Assembly (NCBI GenBank): GCA_001897835.1
Contig: MKUN01000035.1
Location: forward strand, 1-64,000
DNA length: 64,000 nucleotides
Source of the DNA: Bacteroidetes bacterium 46-16
Lineage (GTDB): Bacteria; Bacteroidota; Bacteroidia; Chitinophagales; Chitinophagaceae
Direction of reading: 5' to 3'
Positions 50,968 through 60,328 of this stretch are shown here, piece after piece. The notes beneath the pieces were generated by a model, which worked only from the letters and a program-made list of their open reading frames with translations, did no database searches and was not told where the DNA came from. The translations under genes were made by a program, and so were the position numbers. Positions within the stretch are counted from its first letter, which is position 1, and the number at the start of each line of letters is the position of its first letter.

Positions 50968-52515
50968 ATGTCTATACCTAAAGAGACGCGGCAGATAATG
51001 ATCAACCTGATGTACTTGGTGTTGACGGCGCTGCTGGCCCTAAACGTATCAAACGAAATTCTTCATGCTTTCAAGGTCATCAATGAAAGTATCCTGAAAT
51101 CTAATACTTCAATAGAGTCTAAGAATAAGGATCTTTATGACCTGATAACTGAGAATGAGAAGATGGCCGGTAAGTACGAAAAAGTACATCCTTATAAGGT
51201 GAGAGCTGATGAAGTGAAGTCACAGGCAGATGCGATGGTTAAGTATCTTGATAACTGGAAAGAACGTATAATTGCTGAATCAGGTGGTAAGGACGAGAAC
51301 GGTGAAGTAAGCAAGGAAGATGATATCAATGCTACTACGCTTCTGCTTGTGGAAAGAAATGGTGGCGATACGCTTAAAAGCAAGTTGCAGTCATTAAGAA
51401 ATACACTGATCAGCAAACTAGATGCTCCCGATCAAAAATTAATTGAACCGCTTATTCCTTTGAAGATCGATCAGCCCAAACCATCGGATAACAATCCGCA
51501 GGGCGATTGGAAAGTTGCATATTTCCATAGCATGCCAACTATCGCGGCACTTACCTTGATATCGAAATTCCAAAACGATATACGTAACAGTGAAGCCCTG
51601 ATAGTTAACAAACTGTTCGAGGAAGCACACAGCCAGGATCTTAAATTCGATGCCATACAAGCTATTGCTGTACCCAAAACAAGTTATGCACTCGCAGGAC
51701 AGAAAGTTGAGGCACAGATCATGCTTGCTGCATATAATAAGACAGTGCAGCCTACTGTTACTGCGAGCAGCGGTAAAGTAGACCCGGCTAAAGATGGTGT
51801 TGCCCATTGGGAAACTATTGCAAGCGGTGTAGGTCTGCAGACTGTAAAAGGTACTGTATCGCTTAACATGGGTGACCATATGGAAAGCAAGCCTTACGAA
51901 TTCCAGTACATGGTGGGTTCTACCGGTGCATCTATGCAGCTCGATAAAATGAACGTGTTCTATATTGGTGTACCTAACCCGGTAACGGTATCGGCAGCAG
52001 GTTATTCTGTACAGGATGTATCTTTAGTGATACCTGACGCCACAGTTACACCAAAAGAATTAGGTCATTATGATGTAATGGTTACGAAGCAGGGTAAAGT
52101 TGAGGCACAGATCATGGCCAATGACAAAGCCGGCGGTGGAATAAAGAAAGTCGGCAGCATGGAAGTACGTGTTAAATTTATCCCTGATCCTGTTGCTAAA
52201 GTTGGTGGTACAACTTCCGGTGGTATCAGGACTGATATCTTTAAAGCTCAGTTGGGTGTTGTTGCTGCTTTAGATAACTTTGACTTTGACGCTAGGTTTA
52301 TTGTTACCAGCTTCAGCTTTAGTATGTTGCCAAAGCGTGGCGAGTATATTGGTCCGTTTAACGTAACTGGTCCTTTATTTAAGAGCAATGCCCAGGTAAT
52401 GCAGGCTATTGAGCGTGCGCATCCCGGCGATAAGATATTTATAGAAGATATTAAGGCTAAAGGACCGGATAAGCGTCAAAGAGGATTAAGCTCAATAGTA
52501 TTATCATTAAATTAA
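50968..52515 (+). CDS. gldM: T9SS motor protein GldM (PorM)
   Basis: GldM spans the periplasm from the GldL motor to the GldK/GldN ring and transmits its movement. The 515-residue protein begins 'MSIPKETRQIMINLMYLVLTALLALNVSNEIL' region, with a single membrane helix at ~11-27. A helical D1 domain (~35-220) follows, then a series of beta domains to the C-terminus ('VEAQIMLAAYNKTVQPTVTA', 'QLDKMNVFYIGVPNPVTVSA'). Length and layout match GldM. It starts 52 bases after gldL. Confidence 0.96.
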   Translation: MSIPKETRQIMINLMYLVLTALLALNVSNEILHAFKVINESILKSNTSIESKNKDLYDLITENEKMAGKYEKVHPYKVRADEVKSQADAMVKYLDNWKERIIAESGGKDENGEVSKEDDINATTLLLVERNGGDTLKSKLQSLRNTLISKLDAPDQKLIEPLIPLKIDQPKPSDNNPQGDWKVAYFHSMPTIAALTLISKFQNDIRNSEALIVNKLFEEAHSQDLKFDAIQAIAVPKTSYALAGQKVEAQIMLAAYNKTVQPTVTASSGKVDPAKDGVAHWETIASGVGLQTVKGTVSLNMGDHMESKPYEFQYMVGSTGASMQLDKMNVFYIGVPNPVTVSAAGYSVQDVSLVIPDATVTPKELGHYDVMVTKQGKVEAQIMANDKAGGGIKKVGSMEVRVKFIPDPVAKVGGTTSGGIRTDIFKAQLGVVAALDNFDFDARFIVTSFSFSMLPKRGEYIGPFNVTGPLFKSNAQVMQAIERAHPGDKIFIEDIKAKGPDKRQRGLSSIVLSLN

Positions 52516-52543
52516 TTTTAACTCAGCAAATCAAACAAGGATC

Positions 52544-53449
52544 ATGAATATCCTAAGATCATACAAACTTGCAGCTTCTACTGCTTTATTATTTGTCGGA
52601 AGTGTTGCATTTGCTCAGAACAGCGATCCCGAAACCAGCTACATGCCCGATGGTGCTGTGAATAAGAATTGGCAGCCATCATTGGTGAGGGACGGTGTTA
52701 TTGACCGTGTTGCGCATATTTCTAAATCATTGGATTGGCAGCCTATTCGTGAGGCCGATGTGCTTTGGAAGAAACGTGCATGGCGCGAAATTGATACGCG
52801 TGAAAGGCAAAACGTCGCATTCCGCTATCCGGGCGATGAGAATACCGGTGGTGGTTATTTCATAGAAATCCTGATAGATGGTGTTAAGAAGGGTAAGATT
52901 AAAGCCTATTCTAACTTCGATGACCGCTTTACTGCAGCCCTCACTAAGGATCAGATCCAGGAAATGATACAAGGTAAACTGGATACTACTTACGCTGAGA
53001 ACCCTCTTACAGGTGAGCAGGAAATGAAAGTTACCCGTAAAGAATTTAACCCCGAACTTTTCACCAAATACAGGCTTAAAGAAGACTGGATATTTGATCG
53101 CAACGTAGGTAAGATGGTTGTCAGGATCATTGGTCTTGCACCACTGGAAGATATTTACAACGACGATGGTAGCTATCGTGCTTCCAGGCCTTTATTCTGG
53201 ATATATTTTCCGGAAGCACGCGATCTGCTGGCACAATACGAAGTATTTAATCCGGAGAACGATGTTGCTCGCGTAACCTGGGATGATTTCTTTGAATCAC
53301 GCAGGTTCTCCAGCCACATAGTTAAGATCAGCAATCCTTACGATATGTCATTCAGGGAGCAGAACTATTCCCAGATGGAATCGCTCTATGAAGGACAGCA
53401 TGCAGGTGAAGAGATCTTTAATAAAGAACATGATATGTGGGTATACTAG
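52544..53449 (+). CDS. gldN: T9SS protein GldN (PorN)
   Basis: GldN is the periplasmic partner of GldK in the type IX secretion ring. The 301-residue protein has signal peptide 'LAASTALLFVGSVAFAQ' and the family blocks 'VLWKKRAWREIDTRERQN', 'LKEDWIFDRNVGKMVVRIIGLAP' and 'PLFWIYFPEARDLLAQYEVFN'. It ends the gldKLMN operon, and a hairpin terminator follows the stop. Confidence 0.96.
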   Translation: MNILRSYKLAASTALLFVGSVAFAQNSDPETSYMPDGAVNKNWQPSLVRDGVIDRVAHISKSLDWQPIREADVLWKKRAWREIDTRERQNVAFRYPGDENTGGGYFIEILIDGVKKGKIKAYSNFDDRFTAALTKDQIQEMIQGKLDTTYAENPLTGEQEMKVTRKEFNPELFTKYRLKEDWIFDRNVGKMVVRIIGLAPLEDIYNDDGSYRASRPLFWIYFPEARDLLAQYEVFNPENDVARVTWDDFFESRRFSSHIVKISNPYDMSFREQNYSQMESLYEGQHAGEEIFNKEHDMWVY

Positions 53450-53471
53450 TACTGCATATTTAGCATATTCG

Positions 53472-53502
53472 AAACGCCACGTTATTTACGTGGCGTTTTT
53501 AT
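53472..53502 (+). terminator. rho-independent terminator after gldN
   Basis: AACGCCACG - TTATTTA - CGTGGCGTT followed by TTTTA. Nine-base-pair stem with T-tract, closing the gldKLMN operon. Confidence 0.88.
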
Positions 53503-53512
53503 TTATGTAGTT

Positions 53513-53520
53513 TACATTTG
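53513..53520 (+). promoter_or_regulatory. -7 box (TACATTTG) upstream of the ComB-family gene
   Basis: Exact TAnnTTTG match just behind the gldN terminator and 51 bases before the ATG at 53572. No clean -33 TTG. Confidence 0.45.
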
Positions 53521-53571
53521 CGCCCTGTGCGCTAATAATTTTATCTTGCACTGCTTTTAATTCGATGAAAT

Positions 53572-54300
53572 ATGCCTGGTACGCGGCCAAAACTTGAGGT
53601 TTGTTTATCCCCTGCATTGTTGCATTTATACGATACCAAAGATACTGTCGTTGTTATAATTGATATTTTCAGGGCTACCTCCACCATAGCTGCAGCATTG
53701 CACAATGGTGCAGCCCGTGTGATACCGGTTGCTTCAGTTGCAGAGTGTATCGAGATCGGCAGGTATACCCCTAATAGTATTACGGCCGGCGAACGGGATG
53801 GCAAAATAGCTGATGGGCTGGAACATGGTAATTCGCCTTCTGAATATCCAGCCAGCTTCATTGATGGCAAGACCCTTGTGCTTACCACTACTAATGGTAC
53901 GCGCCTGCTGCATATGGTAAAAGATGCCGCTACCATTATTACCGGTTCTTTCCTTAACCTTGATGCAGTATGCAGCTATCTTGCAAGGCAAAACAAGAAT
54001 GTATTACTGGCCTGTTCTGCGTGGAAAGACAGGTTCAATCTTGAAGACACACTCTTCGCAGGTGCTGTGGCCAGCCGTGTAAGCAATGAATATGATATCA
54101 ATTGCGATAGCACGCGTGCGGCCTGTTATCTATACGAGGCCTCTGTCGGTAAGGATATCATCACCTTCCTTAGGGATAGCAGTCATTATAAGCGGCTTGC
54201 CGCATATGGACTGGAGCAGGATATGGAGTATTGCGCTACTCCCAACTTGCACCCGGTAGTACCTATACTTAAAGGTAAAGAACTAGTGGCCATCCACTAG
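53572..54300 (+). CDS. ComB-family 2-phosphosulfolactate phosphatase-like protein
   Basis: A 242-residue cytoplasmic protein of the ComB family, whose founding member removes phosphate from 2-phosphosulfolactate in coenzyme M synthesis. Matching blocks are 'VVVIIDIFRATSTIAAALHNGA', 'TAGERDGKIADGLEHGNSP', 'LVLTTTNGTRLL' and 'LACSAWKDRFNLEDTLFAG'; the Asp and Arg of 'IDIFRATST' and the Glu/Asp of 'GERDG' are the expected metal/phosphate ligands. Bacteroidota do not make coenzyme M, so sulfolactate or sulfonate metabolism (for example, sulfonolipid-related) or another phosphatase role is possible. ComA and ComC homologues are not seen here. Own promoter, downstream of gldN. Confidence 0.85.
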   Translation: MPGTRPKLEVCLSPALLHLYDTKDTVVVIIDIFRATSTIAAALHNGAARVIPVASVAECIEIGRYTPNSITAGERDGKIADGLEHGNSPSEYPASFIDGKTLVLTTTNGTRLLHMVKDAATIITGSFLNLDAVCSYLARQNKNVLLACSAWKDRFNLEDTLFAGAVASRVSNEYDINCDSTRAACYLYEASVGKDIITFLRDSSHYKRLAAYGLEQDMEYCATPNLHPVVPILKGKELVAIH

Positions 54301-54305
54301 GCTAA

Positions 54306-54989
54306 TTATTTTTTCTTGCTGAAAAAATCCCTGAGCTCACGGCTCATCTGTTCCCCTCGTTTTTTAAGGTCTTGTAATTCCTCTGCCATATTGCGGGCCA
54401 TGCTATGTATGTCCATGGCGTCTCCCCCGTTCATACGCATAAAGTCATCGGCTGTTTGCGCCTTAGGTATCACGATCCACGCAATGATGTAAGCGATGAT
54501 ACCAACACCGATAAATAGCATGGCAGCGAAGATGAGGCGTACAATGACCGGATCGATATCGAAATAATGCGCCAGGCCGCTGCATACGCCACCAAGCCAC
54601 TTGTCATCTGGGTCCCGGTATATACGCCTGTAACCATGGTCATAGTTGCGGGAGTTTTGCTCCTTTTTATTTGTAGGCTTTGTATAGACCATTGGTAAAC
54701 GGCTTTGTTGATTGACCGTTTCGTTATGGTCTACCAATTCATGTGCCGGTCCCAGTGTATCTATTACTTTTTGTACATCGTTACGGTCTATTGCCGCAAC
54801 ACCATTTTGGAGACGTATGCTGAACAACTCAGCTATCCGGAACTCTATATCCTGTATGATCTCATCATTACCTTCTTCTGCCGCAAAAAGTCGGTCAAGC
54901 GCGTCCAGGTACTCCTTGAGCACCACATAAGCATCCTCTTCGATCGGGATGACGTTGCCGGCAATGTTTATTTGTATGATACGCTGCAT
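54306..54989 (-). CDS. PspC-domain membrane protein
   Basis: A 227-residue protein in three parts. Residues ~1-95 form a soluble helical domain ('QRIIQINIAGNVIPIEEDAY' start), seen in Bacteroidota PspC proteins. Residues ~128-180 are the PspC domain 'WLGGVCSGLAHYFDIDP' followed by one long membrane helix ('LIFAAMLFIGVGIIAYIIAWIVIP'). The tail is a charged helix rich in Glu/Lys. It probably senses or responds to membrane stress. It is cotranscribed with the upstream padR gene (11 bases between them). Confidence 0.88.
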   Translation of the reverse strand: MQRIIQINIAGNVIPIEEDAYVVLKEYLDALDRLFAAEEGNDEIIQDIEFRIAELFSIRLQNGVAAIDRNDVQKVIDTLGPAHELVDHNETVNQQSRLPMVYTKPTNKKEQNSRNYDHGYRRIYRDPDDKWLGGVCSGLAHYFDIDPVIVRLIFAAMLFIGVGIIAYIIAWIVIPKAQTADDFMRMNGGDAMDIHSMARNMAEELQDLKKRGEQMSRELRDFFSKKK

Positions 54990-55000
54990 AGAAAATATTT

Positions 55001-55333
55001 TTATAAAGTTGTGGTTAAATGATTTACTGCATTGCTTAGTTCATCCCAGGTATGCCTTAACTGGGCATAGAATTTTAGCCCGTTTTTGGTAAGTGCATAA
55101 TACTTGCGGGGTGGTCCGGAGGTCGATTCTTCCCAGCGGTAGCTGAGCATGCCTGCATTCTTCAACCGGGTGAGTAGTGGATATAAGGTACCCTCAAGCA
55201 CTACCAGTTTTGCCTCTTTCAATTGTTCGAGTATATCGCTGGGGTATGCCTCTTTCTGCCTTTGGATGATCCCGAGTATGCAAAGCTCCAGCAAGCCTTT
55301 TCTCATCTGCGATTCTGTATTATCAACGGTCAT
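55001..55333 (-). CDS. PadR-family transcriptional regulator
   Basis: A 110-residue winged-helix regulator of the PadR family. Family blocks are 'QMRKGLLELCILGIIQR', 'YPSDILEQLKEAKLVVLEGTLYPLLTRLKNAGML' region (residues ~33-66) and 'RKYYALTKNGLKF'. There is no long C-terminal dimerisation helix, so it is a short (subfamily-2) member. It sits before the pspC-like gene, and an inverted repeat covers its promoter, so autoregulation is likely. The ligand or signal is unknown. Confidence 0.9.
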   Translation of the reverse strand: MTVDNTESQMRKGLLELCILGIIQRQKEAYPSDILEQLKEAKLVVLEGTLYPLLTRLKNAGMLSYRWEESTSGPPRKYYALTKNGLKFYAQLRHTWDELSNAVNHLTTTL

Positions 55334-55350
55334 GTTGCTGTTTTACAATG

Positions 55351-55390
55351 CAAACTTAGGTAAAAAATAGTATTATGCAATGCATAGTAC
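55351..55390 (-). promoter_or_regulatory. padR promoter with overlapping palindromic operator
   Basis: On the minus strand a TTG (55380-55378) is separated by 19 bases from TAAGTTTG (55358-55351), the textbook Bacteroidota -33/-7 arrangement. The TTG lies in the centre of an inverted repeat (55370-55390) with arms GTACTATGCA and TGCATAATAC, nine of ten positions paired, around one base. This is what an autorepressor site looks like. Confidence 0.7.
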
Positions 55391-55479
55391 CTGTTTTTAC
55401 TATTCAATAAGATTCTCCATTGCTGTTTTACATCATATGAATTAACTTTTTTGCTAAGCGACCAATCAGCTAATTTAAT

Positions 55480-55487
55480 TAGGTTTG
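55480..55487 (+). promoter_or_regulatory. possible -7 box (TAGGTTTG) of the TlpA-like gene
   Basis: Exact TAnnTTTG match 24 bases before the ATG at 55512. The nearest TTG upstream is at 26 bases, longer than normal. Confidence 0.35.
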
Positions 55488-55511
55488 CAGGAGGTAATCA
55501 AAAATATAGAA

Positions 55512-56648
55512 ATGAAAAACGCATACTTATTTTTCCTGTTGGTTATACTGTTCTTTGTAGCATCATGCGATCCGGGAAAGAATAAATTTACAGTAATAGG
55601 CGATATTGCCAACATGCCGGCACGCACAGTAATGTTGGGCGAAATAGGTGTAGGCAGCAGCGAGATACGCATTATTGATTCGGTGCAGAGTGATGACAAA
55701 GGACATTTTGAATTATCAGGTACGACACCCGAAGCTCATTTATATCAATTGCGTTTTGATGCACAGCATTTTATTTTGCTTGCAATAGATAAAGGCAATA
55801 TAAAGGTAACGTCCGACTGGAATAATTTTGAGAATTACGAGGTAGCCGGTTCTGCAGGATCAGCAAGTCTGAAGAAATTCATTTTGGTACTAAGGGAGCA
55901 CTTACAAGATATAAACACCATGGACCTGATCATTGACAGCCTAAAAGTAAAAGGCAACGATAGTATTACCCTGGCAGCAAAAAAAGACAGGGAAGATTTC
56001 CAGTTCAAGCTTACCCGTTTTGTAGAAACCTATGCAGATACAACAACCTATTTTCCCGTGGCGTTTTTTGCCGCTCAAATGCTCAACCCGGCTGTAGAGA
56101 AAGATTTTCTTGCATCCTTTGCACAAGGCTTGAGCAGGCGTTTCCCGGACGTAAAGCAGGCCAAAGAACTGGAACAGTCGATGAACAGCAAACTTACAGG
56201 CTCAGGACAGCCGGCAGCACCTGCAGCAACTACTGATGGTAGCATGGCGCCTGATATAAACCTGCCTACGCCCGCAGGCAATAATGTTGCACTGTCATCC
56301 CTTAAAGGTAAGTATGTGCTCCTTGATTTTTGGGCCTCCTGGTGCGGTCCTTGCAGGCATGAGAATCCCAATGTCGTAGCCGCATATAACAAATACAAAG
56401 ACAAGAATTTTACCGTATTCAGTGTGTCACTTGATAATGACAAGGACAAGTGGCAGGAAGCAATAAAGCGTGATGAGCTTGACTGGACCCACGTAAGCGA
56501 TCTTAAAGGATGGCAATCTGGTGCTGCAGCAATGTATGGGGTGGAGGCAATACCTGCTAATTTCCTTATAGATCCGTCAGGCAAGATTATAGCACATGAC
56601 CTCAGGGGAGATGATCTTGAAGCTAAACTTGCAGAGGTATTAAAATAA
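55512..56648 (+). CDS. TlpA/ResA-like thiol-disulfide oxidoreductase lipoprotein
   Basis: A 378-residue lipoprotein with lipobox 'FFVASC' (Cys19). Residues ~25-110 form a DUF4369-type beta domain, then a helical linker. A Thr/Ala/Pro-rich hinge at ~240 precedes a thioredoxin-fold AhpC/TlpA domain with 'FWASWCGPCRHENPN' (Cys278, Cys281) and a cis-Pro in 'EAIPANFLID'. It should reduce disulfides in exported proteins or cytochromes, or shuffle them. An upstream TTG (55485) extends the frame by nine codons, but the ATG at 55512 directly starts the signal. No cytochrome-maturation genes are nearby, so its client is unknown. Confidence 0.9.
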   Translation: MKNAYLFFLLVILFFVASCDPGKNKFTVIGDIANMPARTVMLGEIGVGSSEIRIIDSVQSDDKGHFELSGTTPEAHLYQLRFDAQHFILLAIDKGNIKVTSDWNNFENYEVAGSAGSASLKKFILVLREHLQDINTMDLIIDSLKVKGNDSITLAAKKDREDFQFKLTRFVETYADTTTYFPVAFFAAQMLNPAVEKDFLASFAQGLSRRFPDVKQAKELEQSMNSKLTGSGQPAAPAATTDGSMAPDINLPTPAGNNVALSSLKGKYVLLDFWASWCGPCRHENPNVVAAYNKYKDKNFTVFSVSLDNDKDKWQEAIKRDELDWTHVSDLKGWQSGAAAMYGVEAIPANFLIDPSGKIIAHDLRGDDLEAKLAEVLK

Positions 56649-56718
56649 TAAATAGGCCTGCATTTTGCCGTTTATTGGCATAGTTTATATGCTTATATGT
56701 TATCATGAAACCCTTTCG

Positions 56719-56735
56719 CCTGTAAAAATTACAGG
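56719..56735. promoter_or_regulatory. small inverted repeat upstream of lon
   Basis: CCTGTAA-AAA-TTACAGG, perfect seven-base arms with three-base loop, ten bases upstream of the -33 box of the lon promoter. It could be an operator; no regulator known to me fits. Confidence 0.35.
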
Positions 56736-56744
56736 TCAGAGTCC

Positions 56745-56773
56745 TTTGGCACAGCTATTGCCACTTATATTTG
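56745..56773 (+). promoter_or_regulatory. promoter of lon
   Basis: TTTG (56745-56748) and TATATTTG (56766-56773) with 17 bases between, a good Bacteroidota -33/-7 pair, about 40 bases before the lon ATG. Confidence 0.6.
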
Positions 56774-56812
56774 TCTTCCCATTACGTATAAACCGGGAAA
56801 AAGCTTGTCATA

Positions 56813-59236
56813 ATGTCTGAAATGAAATCAATGTTTAATGTAGTTCTTAACCAGCAGGAACAGGAAATGGAGTTTATGCCCATAGTACCGCTTGGTGAAG
56901 AAGAATTTGATGAAAGTGAGAAAGGTAACCTGCCAACAGAATTGCCCATAATAGCTTTACGTAATACTGTACTGTTCCCAAATGTAGTATTACCCATAAC
57001 AGTAGCCCGTGAAAAATCAGTAAAAGCGATAACCGAAGCTCAGAAAAACGGTAAGTGGATAGGCGTAGTGGCACAGAAAGATAGCAATGAAGATGACCCG
57101 ATGCCGGAGGATATATACCGTACCGGTACCCTAGCCCGCATCGTGAAGCAAATAAAAATGCCTGATGGGAATACGACCATTTTTATCATGGGCCGTATGC
57201 GCATACATGTTGAATCATACACACAGGTTGACCCTTATTACACAGCACAGATACGATACCTGGATGATAATTTTCCTAAAAATGATGCGGAGTTCGACGC
57301 ACTGATATCATCCATAAAAGACTATTCAGAACGTATTGCACAGCAGTCGTCCAATATGCCCAACGAAACCAGTATAGTGCTGCGCAATATCGAACAGCAA
57401 TCTTTCCTGATGCATTTTGTAGCATCCAACCTCACTGCCAAGCTGCAGGATAAGCAGGCCTTGCTTGAGGAGAATGATGTAAGGGTAAGGGCAGAGCAGC
57501 TATTGAAGATGTTGCAATCTGAGTTGCAATTGGTGGAGCTTAAGAACGAGATAACGAATAAAACCCGCGCCGACATAGATAAGCAGCAGCGGGAGTATTT
57601 TCTTCAGCAGCAAATGAAGTCCATTCGTGAAGAGTTAGGCGGTGACCCTAATGAACGCGAGATACGCGACCTGCAAAAGCGTGCTGAAGGGATACACTGG
57701 ACAGAATCGGCAAAGGAATTGTTCCAGAAAAATATCGAGAAGCTGGAGCGCATGCACCCCAGCACGCCTGACTATTCGGTCATATACAATCACCTCGACC
57801 TCATGCTTGACCTGCCATGGGGTACTTATACCAAGGATAGCTATAACCTGAAAAATGCCCAGAAGATACTGGATAATGATCACTATGGCATGGATAAGAT
57901 CAAGGATCGCATACTTGAATATCTTGCGGTACTGAAACTTAAGGGCGATATGAAATCTCCCATACTTTGCTTTGTAGGTCCTCCCGGTATTGGTAAAACA
58001 TCGCTGGGCCGCAGTATCGCCAATGCCATTAACCGTAAATATGTACGCCTCAGCCTTGGCGGACTTCATGATGAGAGCGAACTGCGTGGGCATCGCAAAA
58101 CATATATTGGTGCTATGCCGGGCCGTATCATACAATCTTTGCGCAAGATAAAATCGGCCAACCCCGTTTTTATCTTGGATGAAGTGGATAAGATAGGCAA
58201 GGATTTTCGTGGCGATCCCAGCTCTGCATTACTCGAGATACTGGACCCCGAGCAGAATAACTCATTTTACGACAATTATCTTGAGCTGGAGTTCGATCTC
58301 TCAAAGGTATTGTTCATCGCCACAGCGAACAGCCTTAGTGAGATACAGCCTGCCTTGCGCGACCGCCTTGAGATCATACAGCTTACAGGTTACTCTACTG
58401 AGGAGAAAATTGAGATTGCCAAACGTCACCTTGTACCCAAACAAAAAGAATTACATGGCCTGGCTAAGGTTTCGCTGCGCATCCCCGATAAGGTGATCAA
58501 TAAGATCATACAGGAATATACGCGCGAATCAGGTGTACGTGAGCTCGATAGGGTGCTTGCTGCTATAATGCGCTCTGTAGCCAAACAGGTGGCTATGGAA
58601 GATGAAGTAAGCCCGCAGGTTACGATGGAGCATATTGAAAAGGTATTGGGGAAGCCCCGGTTCAATAATGACATCTATACCAAAGGCCATCCCCCAGGCG
58701 TAACAGTGGGCCTGGCCTGGACGCAGGTAGGGGGCGATATCCTGTTCATAGAAGCCGGACTCTCTAAAGGTAATGGTCAGCTTACACTTACCGGCAACCT
58801 TGGTAATGTGATGAAAGAAAGTGCATCTACGGCATTGTCTTACCTTAAAGGGCATGCCGAGGAATATAATATCTCGTCCGAGAAACTGGAGAAGAGTAAC
58901 ATACACATCCATGTACCTGAAGGGGCAGTCCCTAAAGACGGGCCCAGTGCAGGCATTACTATGCTTACCTCTCTGGCTTCTGCTTTTACGGGGCGTAAGG
59001 TGAAACCATACCTTGCCATGACCGGGGAGATAACACTGCGCGGCCTGGTGCTGCCGGTAGGGGGTATTAAAGAGAAAGTCCTTGCGGCAAAACGAGCAGG
59101 TATTAAAGATGTGATACTTTGTAAGCAGAACGAAAAGGATATAGAAGAGATTAACAAAGACTACATCAAAGGGCTCAGGTTCCATTATGTTACAGAAATG
59201 AGCGAAGTGCTGGATTTTGCACTTGCAAAAAAGTAG
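56813..59236 (+). CDS. lon: Lon protease (ATP-dependent)
   Basis: Lon degrades misfolded and regulatory proteins in the cytoplasm. The 807-residue protein has the N-terminal LAN domain ('[19 protein letters not shown]' near residue 45), a coiled-coil linker, an AAA+ domain with Walker A 'GPPGIGKTS' (~389) and 'ILDEVDKIG', and a C-terminal Ser-Lys protease with 'PKDGPSAG' (catalytic Ser, ~710) and '[14 protein letters not shown]' (catalytic Lys, ~755). Length and order are normal for bacterial Lon. It begins '[18 protein letters not shown]', with a short acidic N-terminal extension before the LAN domain. Confidence 0.97.
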   Translation: MSEMKSMFNVVLNQQEQEMEFMPIVPLGEEEFDESEKGNLPTELPIIALRNTVLFPNVVLPITVAREKSVKAITEAQKNGKWIGVVAQKDSNEDDPMPEDIYRTGTLARIVKQIKMPDGNTTIFIMGRMRIHVESYTQVDPYYTAQIRYLDDNFPKNDAEFDALISSIKDYSERIAQQSSNMPNETSIVLRNIEQQSFLMHFVASNLTAKLQDKQALLEENDVRVRAEQLLKMLQSELQLVELKNEITNKTRADIDKQQREYFLQQQMKSIREELGGDPNEREIRDLQKRAEGIHWTESAKELFQKNIEKLERMHPSTPDYSVIYNHLDLMLDLPWGTYTKDSYNLKNAQKILDNDHYGMDKIKDRILEYLAVLKLKGDMKSPILCFVGPPGIGKTSLGRSIANAINRKYVRLSLGGLHDESELRGHRKTYIGAMPGRIIQSLRKIKSANPVFILDEVDKIGKDFRGDPSSALLEILDPEQNNSFYDNYLELEFDLSKVLFIATANSLSEIQPALRDRLEIIQLTGYSTEEKIEIAKRHLVPKQKELHGLAKVSLRIPDKVINKIIQEYTRESGVRELDRVLAAIMRSVAKQVAMEDEVSPQVTMEHIEKVLGKPRFNNDIYTKGHPPGVTVGLAWTQVGGDILFIEAGLSKGNGQLTLTGNLGNVMKESASTALSYLKGHAEEYNISSEKLEKSNIHIHVPEGAVPKDGPSAGITMLTSLASAFTGRKVKPYLAMTGEITLRGLVLPVGGIKEKVLAAKRAGIKDVILCKQNEKDIEEINKDYIKGLRFHYVTEMSEVLDFALAKK

Positions 59237-59356
59237 TACGTCTATATACATACACCTATTTTCTCCGGCAAAGGCAATTTTTTTAATGGCTTCCCGTTAA
59301 TAGAGATATCATTTAACCGGTTATAGACAACTGTTTAGAACGCACCTGGAATTTAC

Positions 59357-60328
59357 ATGGAACAAACCCCATTGCTGAGTATATCTTCCTTATACGCCCA
59401 AATATACCGGAAGCGTAAATTTATTATGTGGCTTACGGTATCCTCCTTGTTGGTTGGTTTATCAGTTTTTTTTCTGCTGCCTGCCAGGTATTCAGCAGAG
59501 GTAGTATTTATTCTGAAAAACCCTCTCTACTCCGACCGTAATTATTTATTTAATAACGAGACCAAATTCATCGATTACTTTGCCAGTGACGATGATGTGG
59601 ATCGGCTGATGACGATGTGTCGTTCAGATAGCGTTCAGGACAAGGTTATTTCCACCTTTGACCTTGCTGAAAAATACGATTACGACATTACAGAGCCCAA
59701 ACAAGTCGTAAAACTCCATAAGTTCTTTAACAAAAATCTGAACATTTATCGCACTGACGGCAAAAATGTCGTGTTGAGCTATACAGACAAGGATATGAAA
59801 AGGGCATTGGCAATAGCAAAAATGTCTTTGAAAGAGTCGGAACAGGCCCTTCGTAAATTTTATGTGAATATGCGCAATGACATGTACCAGTCGGTCATGA
59901 ATAAAGTAAAAGAAGAAGATAGCATGGTACGTTTGTTGACTGATAGCTTGTCTGTACTGCGGACCAAATATGGTATATATGATATAATCAGCCCTTCGCG
60001 CTATAATATAATGCTTAGTTCTTTTAAGGAAAACGGCCGAGAGGATTATGGAAGAGGTATTGAAGAGATACAAAATCTCGAATCGGTAAAGGATGAGATT
60101 GTAACAGACAAAGCACGTCACATTACTTTGGCTAATCAGTATGCTACGGGCAATAGCTTTAATGAAATGCCGCTTACGGATATAGTGAATGTGTCACGGC
60201 TGCCGTTAAAGCCTAAAGGTTTGGGTATAGTTGGCGTGATCGCTATTTGCATTTTTTCAGGGGTGTTTTTCAGCATTCTTTATATCCTGTCTATGGATTT
60301 CTATCGTAGCATTGGGTCAAATAGATGA
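59357..60328 (+). CDS. Wzz-like polysaccharide chain-length determinant
   Basis: A 323-residue inner-membrane protein with two membrane helices (~22-42 and ~287-312) around a periplasmic helical domain with coiled-coil character (~150-260). 'ARYSAEVVFI' behind the first helix and the 'RLPLKPKGLGIVG' Pro-rich motif before the second match Wzz/GumC-type chain-length proteins. There is no cytoplasmic Tyr-kinase domain. It would control the length of a polysaccharide made by a Wzy-type system. The stop overlaps the start of the next gene by four bases (ATGA), so the two are coupled. Confidence 0.75.
   Translation: MEQTPLLSISSLYAQIYRKRKFIMWLTVSSLLVGLSVFFLLPARYSAEVVFILKNPLYSDRNYLFNNETKFIDYFASDDDVDRLMTMCRSDSVQDKVISTFDLAEKYDYDITEPKQVVKLHKFFNKNLNIYRTDGKNVVLSYTDKDMKRALAIAKMSLKESEQALRKFYVNMRNDMYQSVMNKVKEEDSMVRLLTDSLSVLRTKYGIYDIISPSRYNIMLSSFKENGREDYGRGIEEIQNLESVKDEIVTDKARHITLANQYATGNSFNEMPLTDIVNVSRLPLKPKGLGIVGVIAICIFSGVFFSILYILSMDFYRSIGSNR

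Noticed and set aside
53572-54300. Coenzyme M biosynthesis
   Set aside because: Only the ComB-like step is present and the organism is a Bacteroidota member; the family name does not establish the pathway.
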